Assembly: GCF_001658025.2 (NCBI RefSeq)
Contig: NZ_CP014007.2
Location: 3,162,001 to 3,226,000 of the forward strand
Reading direction: 5' to 3'
From: Kosakonia oryzae
Lineage (GTDB): Bacteria > Pseudomonadota > Gammaproteobacteria > Enterobacterales > Enterobacteriaceae
Length of the DNA stretch: 64,000 bases
Positions 57,667 through 64,000 of the stretch are shown in pieces. The position numbers and the translations under genes are program-made. Numbering within the stretch: the stretch's first letter is position 1; each line of letters starts with the position of its first letter. Below the pieces are notes generated by a model. It searched no databases. It was not told where the DNA came from and was given only the letters and a program-made list of their open reading frames with translations.

Positions 57667-58599
57667 TTATAGGTCACTCAACGCTGTATCTATTTCACTA
57701 TCTGAATATATATATGGCATATTGCTGAAATAGTCCCCTGGATAAATTAACTTCCTTTTCAATTCAAAACCCACACCTTCATTAGCCATTTTCCAAAACT
57801 TCAGCTTACGATTATCTGACATCATAGCTCTCATGACCGTATAAATAGTAACGTCGGGACATTTAAATCCAAATATTACAGATTTGATAGGCGGCAATGA
57901 ATTTCCAAGGCCTATTGGGCCAAAAATTCTCCATTCCGATTCATATCGCCACTCCCCAGATTTTGTTAACAGGCAAACCTGTTTTATTCTTGTATCATTC
58001 TCAGGATTATCGAGCCATTCGTTGATTTCGCTTGTTAAAATCTCCCTGGAGCCACCATAGATAACCTCTTGTACATGTTCGTCTTTTACTGATCTCATAT
58101 CATATTCAATACAAAGCCCTTTATGTTGATTGGCATAATGAGACCACATTAATGGACTATCAAATTTTCGGCTAAGGCAGAGCACACCTTTTTTAAAGGT
58201 GTTAACTATTTCATCTTGGATCACCCCTCTATAGCGTTTCTCCAAGTAATCACTTCGCTGTTTCGTTTCAAACTCAGTCGCTGAATACTCAAAGTCAGAG
58301 AGCGCTTGTTCAACCTCACTGTTTGCAAGAAGATAAGCTCTTTGCGCTGTTTTTTCCTTTGGGAATTTCAACTTGCGCAAACTGCGAGTAAACTGCTTTT
58401 CAGCTTTCCTTAAAATTAATTTCGAGTAAACCTCTCTTAAATCCGCTAATTCCAAGTCGTTAACAATAATAGGTCGACAATCCAAAGGATCATTGAATTG
58501 CGATGGATCTGCATAATAGACCTGCAGCATACAGAGAAGATTAAGGGTATTTTCGCTGAAGGTTAAATATTTATAAAGATGCACCGGTTTATGTGCCAT
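57667..58599 (-). CDS. DUF2971 family protein
   Basis: 310 residues. The domain is recognised by LYKYLTFSENTLNLL, PSQFNDPLDCRP, VLCLSRKFDSPLMWSHYANQ and HKGLCIEYD. DUF2971 proteins are widespread in phages and defence islands and have no established activity. Start: ATG 58599 lies nine bases after AGGA, whereas ATG 58608 touches it. It follows umuC by about 30 bases on the same strand, so it can share the SOS-controlled transcript. AT-rich, thus recently acquired. Confidence 0.75.
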   Translation of the reverse strand: MAHKPVHLYKYLTFSENTLNLLCMLQVYYADPSQFNDPLDCRPIIVNDLELADLREVYSKLILRKAEKQFTRSLRKLKFPKEKTAQRAYLLANSEVEQALSDFEYSATEFETKQRSDYLEKRYRGVIQDEIVNTFKKGVLCLSRKFDSPLMWSHYANQHKGLCIEYDMRSVKDEHVQEVIYGGSREILTSEINEWLDNPENDTRIKQVCLLTKSGEWRYESEWRIFGPIGLGNSLPPIKSVIFGFKCPDVTIYTVMRAMMSDNRKLKFWKMANEGVGFELKRKLIYPGDYFSNMPYIYSDSEIDTALSDL

Positions 58600-58629
58600 C
58601 AAAGCCATTCCTAAAGTAAAAATGTTTTT

Positions 58630-59895
58630 TTACTTTACAGTAAGCAAATCACTAAATCGAGTTGTATACCGGGGTGACAGCATATCGCGTTTCATTTGCC
58701 ACTGTTGCTGTATGCCCTGCCCGGCAAAGTATAAAGTGCCTCGGCCGTCTTTTTTATTTAGCTGATCCAGAACTTCCATAAGCTTTTCACTGTTCGCGCG
58801 CGGTGCGTTGTCGTCAAACAAATTGAGTTGCGCGACGCCCTGGCTGAAAAAATCGCCCAGCATTACCCCCGCCTTCTGATACCGATGGGCATCCTTCCAG
58901 ATCCGGTCCAGACAGCGCGTGGCCGCACCAATAATATCCCTGCTGTCCTGCGTGGGTGTTAGGAGTTTTACAGAGGCACTGTTGCCATAATAAGGCTCAT
59001 TTGGTGCAAACGGGCTGGTTTTAACGAAAGCAGATATGAACCGGCAGTACTGATGCTCGCCACGCAGCTTTTCCGCCGCCCGGCTGGCGTAGCTGCATAT
59101 CGCCTGTCGCATATCCTCATAATCGGTAATGCGACCGTCAAACGAACGGGAGCAGACAATTTCCTGTTTTGCCGGTGCGAACTCCTCAAACCCGAGGCAT
59201 GACTCGCCGCGAAGCTCCCTGACTGTTCTCTCCAGAACGACACTGAAGTGCTTACGGATAAACCGGATATCAGTATCAGCCAAATCCAGTGCCGTTTTGA
59301 TACCCATAGCGTCGAGCTTTTTTGAGATACGACGTCCTATCCCCCAGACGTCTTCAACCGGAAGCACTGCCATCAGCTTTCGCTGGCGCGCCTGGTTCGA
59401 CAAATCGAGCACGCCACCAGTCTGTCGCTGCCACTTTTTTGCCGCGTGGTTGGCGAGCTTCGCCAGGGTTTTGGTTTGTGCGATGCCAACGCCGACAGTC
59501 AGATGAGTACGCTTCAGCACTGTGGCCCGTATCTCACGACCAAAGTCAGTTAAATCGCGGCAACTCCGTACGCCGGTAAGATCACAAAAGGCTTCATCAA
59601 TTGAGTATATTTCCACGCGAGGGCTCATCTCTTCCAGCGTTGTCATCACCCGGTTAGACATGTCCGCGTATAGTTCGTAGTTACTGCTGAACGCCACAAT
59701 GCCGTGGCGCCTGAATGCTTCTTTCTGCTTAAAGTAAGGCTCGCCCATCACGACAAAAGGCTTTGCTTCAGCGCTCCGGGCAATCACGCAGCCGTCGTTA
59801 TTCGACAAAACTACGACCGGCATCCCCCGCAAATCTGGCCGGAAAACAGTCTCGCACGACGCATAGAAGCTGTTCACATCACAAAGCGCAAACAT
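58630..59895 (-). CDS. umuC: DNA polymerase V catalytic subunit, UmuC type
   Basis: Y-family translesion polymerase of 421 residues. Palm catalytic residues D6 and D100/E101 ([10 protein letters not shown]) are present, as is the helix-hairpin region [21 protein letters not shown] beta-clamp binding motif QLNLFDD lies near the C-terminus, followed by [14 protein letters not shown]. It begins two bases after the umuD stop. The phage-type sequence and position in the element mark it as an accessory copy, not necessarily the chromosomal umuC. Confidence 0.92.
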   Translation of the reverse strand: MFALCDVNSFYASCETVFRPDLRGMPVVVLSNNDGCVIARSAEAKPFVVMGEPYFKQKEAFRRHGIVAFSSNYELYADMSNRVMTTLEEMSPRVEIYSIDEAFCDLTGVRSCRDLTDFGREIRATVLKRTHLTVGVGIAQTKTLAKLANHAAKKWQRQTGGVLDLSNQARQRKLMAVLPVEDVWGIGRRISKKLDAMGIKTALDLADTDIRFIRKHFSVVLERTVRELRGESCLGFEEFAPAKQEIVCSRSFDGRITDYEDMRQAICSYASRAAEKLRGEHQYCRFISAFVKTSPFAPNEPYYGNSASVKLLTPTQDSRDIIGAATRCLDRIWKDAHRYQKAGVMLGDFFSQGVAQLNLFDDNAPRANSEKLMEVLDQLNKKDGRGTLYFAGQGIQQQWQMKRDMLSPRYTTRFSDLLTVK

Positions 59896-59897
59896 AT

Positions 59898-60320
59898 TCA
59901 GCCCACTGCTTTGACGATAAAAGTCACAACCCCGAATATGTCGAGCGTGTCTTCACTCGTCACCCGGATCGGGCTGTATGCGGGATTCATTGGGTTGAGC
60001 TGAATGGTTGGCCTGAGCTGGAGGCGCTTCACAGTGAATTCGCCATCAACCGCCGCAATCACAATATCGCCGTGCTGCGCGGTGCACGAACTGTCTACAA
60101 CCAGCAGATCTCCATCGCTGATTCCGCCATCAATCATAGAATCCCCAGCAGCCTTTACGAAGTATGTCGCACTGGGGCGCTGTACAAGAAGTTCGTTAAG
60201 GTCAATTCGCTGCTCAACATAATCCGCTGCCGGGCTGGGGAAGCCACATTGAACAAGGTCACTGAAGAGCGGGAGCGCGACAACTGCGCGCGGAAAATCT
60301 GCTGGTTTGATGAATTGCAT
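59898..60320 (-). CDS. umuD: UmuD-type LexA-fold self-cleaving protein
   Basis: 140 residues. Cleavage site C25-G26 ([15 protein letters not shown]), nucleophile S61 ([11 protein letters not shown]) and base K98 (FTVKRLQL) match UmuD. RecA-stimulated cleavage gives UmuD', which activates UmuC. ATG 60320 follows AGGG; the longer frame covers the LexA box region. Directly upstream of umuC. Confidence 0.92.
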   Translation of the reverse strand: MQFIKPADFPRAVVALPLFSDLVQCGFPSPAADYVEQRIDLNELLVQRPSATYFVKAAGDSMIDGGISDGDLLVVDSSCTAQHGDIVIAAVDGEFTVKRLQLRPTIQLNPMNPAYSPIRVTSEDTLDIFGVVTFIVKAVG

Positions 60321-60337
60321 AGTGTAGCCCTGCTTAA

Positions 60338-60357
60338 TACTGTTTTTATATACAGTG
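60338..60357 (-). promoter_or_regulatory. LexA (SOS) box of umuDC
   Basis: TA-CTGT-N8-ACAG-TG, an exact CTGT-N8-ACAG match, 18 bases before the umuD start. Confidence 0.88.
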
Positions 60358-60477
60358 GTGTTATTGGTGCTACTGATCAAGGCCGCTTCGCTTTACATAT
60401 GCCAGCAATTGACATGTTTTCTATTGGCAATAAATATTTAGGTGGTGGAAAATTTTTTCGTGGTTCCGTCCGGTATC

Positions 60478-61326
60478 TCATGAACCTGAATGAAGTATGT
60501 CTATTTGCTTTTCAAGGTCATCAATGCGGGACATAAGCGCAAGAATGGCCTCATGATGCAACGCGGCCGCAACGCCTGAAGTATCCACGCCAAGAACGCC
60601 TTCGACGACAGTGCCATCAGTTAACGTCCTGTTCTGCCCCTCATAAACGCTACCCGGAAAAACCTTCTGCACGTCTTGTGCGATAAAGCCAAGACCACCA
60701 GCATAACCGTCGAGACGATCCCACGATACGCCACGAAGTTGCATCATTTTATCCAGCGGATCAGTTATGCGCTGGATATTAGTTTTAATACGCTCATCTG
60801 CGTTATTCACCCATTGTCCCGGAGCAGTTGCAGAGCCGCCGCCATCAAATGTATAAGATGCCCCCCGGACAAATCCGCCTTGAGCATTGTAAAGAGCAAC
60901 GTTAAAAGTGCCGAAAGCGTTTGTTTGTCCCCATGTGTAATTACCAACAAGTGATGCGATCGCTCGGTCAACGCCAGCAATGTTATGGATTGACTCAATC
61001 GGGAAGCCTGTAAGTGCCGTTCCGGAAGAAGGTTCCGCCGCTGTTCTTCGCCTTACAGAGACGTTACCAGTGACATCAACAATTGATGTTATCTGACCGC
61101 CAGTTTTACCCGCAACCGTATTGAGGCGCGAATCATTTCCCTGGCAGAAAGTGTCCGCTGCCGTACCGAATGGACTGTTTGAACCTGTGCCGCCCTGCGT
61201 TTTGGATAGCGGCGTTGTGATCCCGGCCAGGCTGGTAATGTCGCTGTTCGCTCCCTTTGCAGCTTTATTGCCTACATCAGTCGCCAGGCTGTTAATTGAA
61301 GTAGACAGGCTATTAAGTGAAGCAGC
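60478..61326 (-). CDS. Prophage tail fibre, C-terminal part with S74 chaperone-type end
   Basis: An open frame of about 280 codons that has no start and is cut at 61326 by an in-frame stop. It reads as a helical repeat region (SLNSLSTSINSLATDVGNK), a fibre core, and an intramolecular chaperone domain at the end (DERIKTNIQ, GLGFIAQDVQKVFP). In active S74 domains the S-D-x-R-L-K serine is the autocleavage nucleophile; here it reads NADERIK, so cleavage is doubtful. It is the C-terminal half of a tail fibre or spike gene. Confidence 0.8.
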   Translation of the reverse strand, partial: AASLNSLSTSINSLATDVGNKAAKGANSDITSLAGITTPLSKTQGGTGSNSPFGTAADTFCQGNDSRLNTVAGKTGGQITSIVDVTGNVSVRRRTAAEPSSGTALTGFPIESIHNIAGVDRAIASLVGNYTWGQTNAFGTFNVALYNAQGGFVRGASYTFDGGGSATAPGQWVNNADERIKTNIQRITDPLDKMMQLRGVSWDRLDGYAGGLGFIAQDVQKVFPGSVYEGQNRTLTDGTVVEGVLGVDTSGVAAALHHEAILALMSRIDDLEKQIDILHSGS

Positions 61327-61542
61327 TCAGGGGAGCTGTGTGCGTGAAAGGGTCAGACTCTCCGACAACGAAGCCTTCAGATGTTTATTGCCCGGAAGCT
61401 GAATATGAAAAATCCCCGCACAAGCCAGGATTCAACGTTGTTTCTAACCAGAGAGAAGTAAAAATCTTGTTTCAGGTAATACTTTTTGCGCAGCGCACTG
61501 GCTTTTTTTATCATCAGCTTCAACCCATTACGGAGTAAAACA
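61327..61542. other. Junction between tail fibre and toxin gene
   Basis: About 216 bases with a sharp change of content and no recognised gene; contains the toxin ribosome site (GGAG seven bases before 61543). Confidence 0.45.
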
Positions 61543-62370
61543 ATGAGTGAAGGATTACAGATTGTTATGTCGCCGGTACAACTGGCAGCAGTCTTATCAG
61601 ATAAAACAATTACCAAAGCAGAAACCCTGCAAAACAGGTTACTCGGCGGTCTTGGTGTCGCGATGAGTACCGTTGAACTGGCCGGGGCTACCGTATTGTG
61701 TGCAGCACCGGATCCCACCGGATTAACCAAAGCAGCCTGTGTTGTTGTTGGTGCTCATAGTATGGATGGCCTAAAAACATCTATTGAACAAACCATCACC
61801 GGGCGCGATACCCGTAGTGCTGCATACCGGCTGGCCGTTGATATGGCCCGAAAGTTCGGCGCAGATGAAGATACGGCGTTAAACATCGGGCTGACTGTCG
61901 ATATCGCTGTGCCTATGGCGTTTGGCCTGACGCTCGGTGCTGCCCGGGTGGCTTATGTCCGGGCAGGGACTTTCAAACTGGCAGAGCATGAAGCGGTTAA
62001 AGGTATCAAAGCTGGCGGCCATACTGTTGCGAAGCATATCGCCATTCCTGATGAGGAAATATTATCCCGGCTGGCAAGAAGTCCGCAGCTGGAATCGGTG
62101 TCGTCTTTCTATAAAATTGAACAGGCCGAAAAAGTTATCAGTGCAACACTAAAAGCTAATCGATTGAAAATACTGCACTGGGCAAATTTAACCCCTGATT
62201 CCCGGAACATACTGGAACTAACATACAATTACGGTTCTGCAGTTGGTTATGGCTTTCGACAGGGTAGTCAGATTAAGGAAACACTGTATGTTGTGCGCGT
62301 TGTTTTGATTAAAAAGATGTATAACAACAAACCCTATTACGTTTTAACTGCTTATCCATTCATGAGATAA
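61543..62370 (+). CDS. Polymorphic toxin with RNase A-like (CdiA-CT type) C-terminus
   Basis: 275 residues. The N-terminal half (about 1-150) has a start MSEGLQIVMSPVQLAAVL and two hydrophobic stretches (34-72, 119-141), as in short effector N-termini. The C-terminal half fits the RNase A-like CdiA-CT domain: GGHTVAKHIAIPDEEILSRL (H160, H165, R177), SVSSFYKIEQAEKVI, an aromatic WANL, and the end YYVLTAYPFMR with T269-x-Y271. The CdiA-CT from Yersinia kristensenii uses a His/Arg/Thr/Tyr set of this kind to cut RNA. GGAG lies seven bases upstream. An immunity-like gene starts four bases after its stop. Toxicity is inferred. Confidence 0.75.
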   Translation: MSEGLQIVMSPVQLAAVLSDKTITKAETLQNRLLGGLGVAMSTVELAGATVLCAAPDPTGLTKAACVVVGAHSMDGLKTSIEQTITGRDTRSAAYRLAVDMARKFGADEDTALNIGLTVDIAVPMAFGLTLGAARVAYVRAGTFKLAEHEAVKGIKAGGHTVAKHIAIPDEEILSRLARSPQLESVSSFYKIEQAEKVISATLKANRLKILHWANLTPDSRNILELTYNYGSAVGYGFRQGSQIKETLYVVRVVLIKKMYNNKPYYVLTAYPFMR

Positions 62371-62374
62371 AACT

Positions 62375-62665
62375 GTGAAAAAAAAATACCCTGATGTCAG
62401 GCTGCTGGTCGTTATTTTCTTTGGTCCAGACTTTCATATTTTTGGCGAATCTATTGATGAGATAATGGCCAGTTACGCTGAAACCGAAAGCGAATATGCT
62501 TTCCGTAACCTTAAAAAACAGGCATCACAATTGCTGGCACTCGAAAGCGATGATGAGTTAAACCATATTATGGTTGAACTGGCGGAAAACCAGTTTAAGC
62601 CCGCTTCCTGGGGTGAAACCTGGCGTTCATTCCTTCAAAAAGTTGTAGAGAGAATTCCTGATTAA
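62375..62665 (+). CDS. CdiI-like immunity protein
   Basis: 96 residues. FFGPDFHIFGESIDEIMASY then YAFRNLKKQASQLLALESDD and FLQKVVERI give the all-helical pattern of the CdiI_2-type contact-dependent inhibition immunity family. GTG start, four bases after the toxin stop, so translation is coupled, as toxin-immunity pairs usually are. It should bind and block the RNase domain. Confidence 0.72.
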   Translation: MKKKYPDVRLLVVIFFGPDFHIFGESIDEIMASYAETESEYAFRNLKKQASQLLALESDDELNHIMVELAENQFKPASWGETWRSFLQKVVERIPD

Positions 62666-62678
62666 ACGGATAAAGCAA

Positions 62679-62706
62679 GGCCCGCATGGTGGGCCGTACC
62701 TTTTTT
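62679..62706 (+). terminator. Terminator after the toxin-immunity pair
   Basis: GGCCC pairs with GGGCC across seven bases and is followed by GTACC and six T residues. Confidence 0.5.
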
Positions 62707-63398
62707 AAGTGGATAAACCTGAAGGTCCTCTGATCTCAGCAGCCGTCTGGTTAAAACGTTCCTCTTCCAGTTCCACACCTATAGCTCTGCGGCCAAGCGC
62801 CAACGCTGCCTTTATCGTTGAACCGGATCCCATAAATAAGTCGGCAATAACATCTCCCGGTCTGCTGCTGGCGGCGATAATCTGCTGCAGCATATCCGCT
62901 GGTTTTTCGCACGGGTGTTTTCCCGGGTAGAACTGTACCGGCTTATACGTCCAGACATCGGTATACGGAATCGCGGCGGTGACAGCAAAGTGCCGCCGGA
63001 GCGATTTATATTCGTCCACCAGCTCGCAGTATTTACGGTTGAGTGAATGGTACGTGGCCACCAACTGGTGATGAGGTTGAATCAGTTCGCTACGCTGGTG
63101 CTTCTCTGTGGCTATTCGGGTGAATAACGCCTGCAACTTTTGATAATCCGCCTCGCCCGGCAGTTGCCACTGGCTGGATCCGAACCAGTGCGAGACCATG
63201 TTTTTCTTACCCGTGGCGGCTGAAATCTCTTTCGATATGACGCCGAGTGAGGCTCGGGCACCCTGAAAATACTCGATCAGGGGAGCCATCAGGCTTTGCT
63301 TTAATTCCGTACCTTTCCTCTCGTAGCCATCGTCTTTCGGTCTGTACGGCCCAAGATAATGCTCTGCGAAGAGAACGCGGAAGAATTTTTGCGGGGAG
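62705..63398 (-). pseudogene. 5'-truncated DNA methyltransferase gene
   Basis: The C-terminal part of a phage-type N6-adenine/N4-cytosine methylase: DVIADLFMGSGSTIKAALAL with GRRAIGVELEEERFNQTAAE is the SAM-binding motif I region, which lies late in the beta class. The catalytic DPPY motif should be N-terminal and is missing, since the frame is cut at the icd repeat boundary (63398/63399). The open frame continues into the icd terminator sequence, so any start there is artificial. Probably not functional. Confidence 0.8.
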
Positions 63399-63613
63399 AA
63401 AAAAACGGGAACCCTCAGGCTCCCGTTCTTGTTTAACCCGCAATGCGGATTACATGTTCGCGATAATCGCGTCACCAAACTCTGAACATTTCAGCAGCTT
63501 AGCGCCTTCCATCAGACGTTCGAAATCGTAGGTCACGGTTTTGGCGTTAATCGCGCCGCTCATGCCTTTAACGATCAGGTCAGCCGCTTCGACCCAGCCC
63601 ATGTGACGCAGCA
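63399..63613. repeat. Right copy of the icd 3' end (attachment-site repeat)
   Basis: Direct repeat of 55701-55915 with four mismatches in 215 bases. This copy is joined to the intact icd frame on its right and carries the terminator, stop and last 54 codons; it is the phage-borne end that restores icd. Confidence 0.92.
63405..63433 (-). terminator. Terminator of icd
   Basis: On the minus strand AACGGGAGCC pairs with GGTTCCCGTT across a TGAG loop and a T run follows. The same hairpin is in the left repeat (55707-55731). Confidence 0.8.
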
Positions 63614-64000
63614 TCATCTCAGCGGAAAGGATCACAGAACCCGGGTTCACTTTGTCCTGGCCGGCATATTTCGGTGCCGTACCGTGGGTCGCTTCGAACA
63701 GTGCGCATTCGTCACCGATGTTCGCGCCAGGCGCAATACCGATACCACCAACCTGAGCAGCCAGGGCGTCAGAGATGTAGTCACCGTTCAGGTTCATACA
63801 GGCGATAACGTCATATTCAGCCGGACGCAGCAGGATCTGTTGCAGGAACGCATCAGCGATCACATCTTTAATGATGATCTCTTTGCCAGTTTTCGGGTTC
63901 TTGATTTTCTGCCACGGGCCGCCATCGATCAGTTCGCCGCCGAACTCTTCGCGAGCAAGCTGGTAACCCCAGTCTTTGAACGCGCCTTCGGTGAACTTCA
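63450..64000 (-). CDS. icd: Isocitrate dehydrogenase (NADP), C-terminal part (partial)
   Basis: Krebs-cycle enzyme oxidising isocitrate to 2-oxoglutarate. 183 codons are visible, from [20 protein letters not shown] to GDAIIANM. The metal-binding D and the [15 protein letters not shown] cofactor loop are present. The 5' part lies beyond the right edge. Its last 54 codons are the phage-supplied duplicate; the displaced original copy is at 55752-55915. The protein end is preserved, so activity should be normal. Confidence 0.96.
   Translation of the reverse strand, partial: KFTEGAFKDWGYQLAREEFGGELIDGGPWQKIKNPKTGKEIIIKDVIADAFLQQILLRPAEYDVIACMNLNGDYISDALAAQVGGIGIAPGANIGDECALFEATHGTAPKYAGQDKVNPGSVILSAEMMLRHMGWVEAADLIVKGMSGAINAKTVTYDFERLMEGAKLLKCSEFGDAIIANM

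Larger units (their letters stand above)
55701..63613. mobile_element. Degraded mosaic prophage in icd
   Basis: A 7.7-kb element flanked by 215-base repeats of the icd 3' end, the same insertion point as phage 21 and e14 in E. coli. Contents: HEPN-like hypothetical gene, tRNA-Pro 3' fragment with arm-like repeats, SRAP pseudogene, DUF2971 gene, umuDC, truncated tail fibre, toxin-immunity pair and truncated methylase gene. No integrase, repressor, replication or head genes remain, so it cannot move by itself. Confidence 0.85.

Overview
This window is a chromosomal segment of a member of the Enterobacteriaceae. The first half follows the Escherichia coli order topB-selD-ydjA-sppA-ansA-pncA-yeaC-msrB-gapA-yeaD-yeaE-mipA-yeaG-yeaH-yeaK-yoaI-yeaL-nimR-nimT-yeaO-yoaF, with proteins close to E. 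coli lengths. The accessory content (dlt operon, PhoC-type phosphatase, branched-chain ABC/amidohydrolase locus) suggests an Enterobacter, Kosakonia or Klebsiella relative rather than Escherichia or Salmonella. The genus is an inference.

Layout. 1-11975 is conserved backbone (DNA topology, selenium metabolism, signal peptide peptidase, asparaginase, nicotinamidase, methionine sulfoxide reductase, GAPDH, MipA), interrupted by a phosphatase gene that separates selD from ydjA. 12328-16439 is a five-gene D-alanylation operon (dltD, a 40-residue DltX-like peptide, dltB, dltA, dltC) between mipA and yeaG. 16865-30269 returns to backbone with insertions: a CmcI-like methyltransferase gene, a polar amino acid ABC transporter and a glutamine-amidotransferase-like gene. 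30371-38537 is a signalling stretch: a GAF/degenerate-GGDEF/EAL protein, an Aer-like chemoreceptor, an orphan PTS IIB protein, LeuE and a DosP-like haem oxygen sensor without DosC.

39731-48811 is a coherent catabolic locus. A leftward operon (branched-chain-type ABC transporter plus a VOC protein) and a rightward operon (GntR regulator, M20 amidohydrolase, ProC-like reductase, RidA) diverge from a 547-bp intergenic region holding three copies of the palindrome AAGTG-N4-CACTT, the probable operators. 49248-55076 carries a CigR-like protein, UspF, a CSS-EAL phosphodiesterase and a dCache chemoreceptor. All three EAL domains in the window look active, and no intact GGDEF domain is present.

55701-63613 is a degraded, mosaic prophage in the 3' end of icd. 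A 215-bp copy of the icd end lies on each side, and the intact icd gene runs off the right edge. Inside are a HEPN-like hypothetical gene, a 3' fragment of tRNA-Pro(GGG) followed by three 11-bp-phased direct repeats, an SRAP pseudogene, a DUF2971 gene, umuDC with a LexA box, the C-terminal half of a tail fibre, a toxin with an RNase A-like (CdiA-CT type) C-terminus with a CdiI-like immunity gene, and a 5'-truncated DNA methylase gene. No integrase is left. The toxin-immunity pair and the dlt operon are the most interesting cargo.
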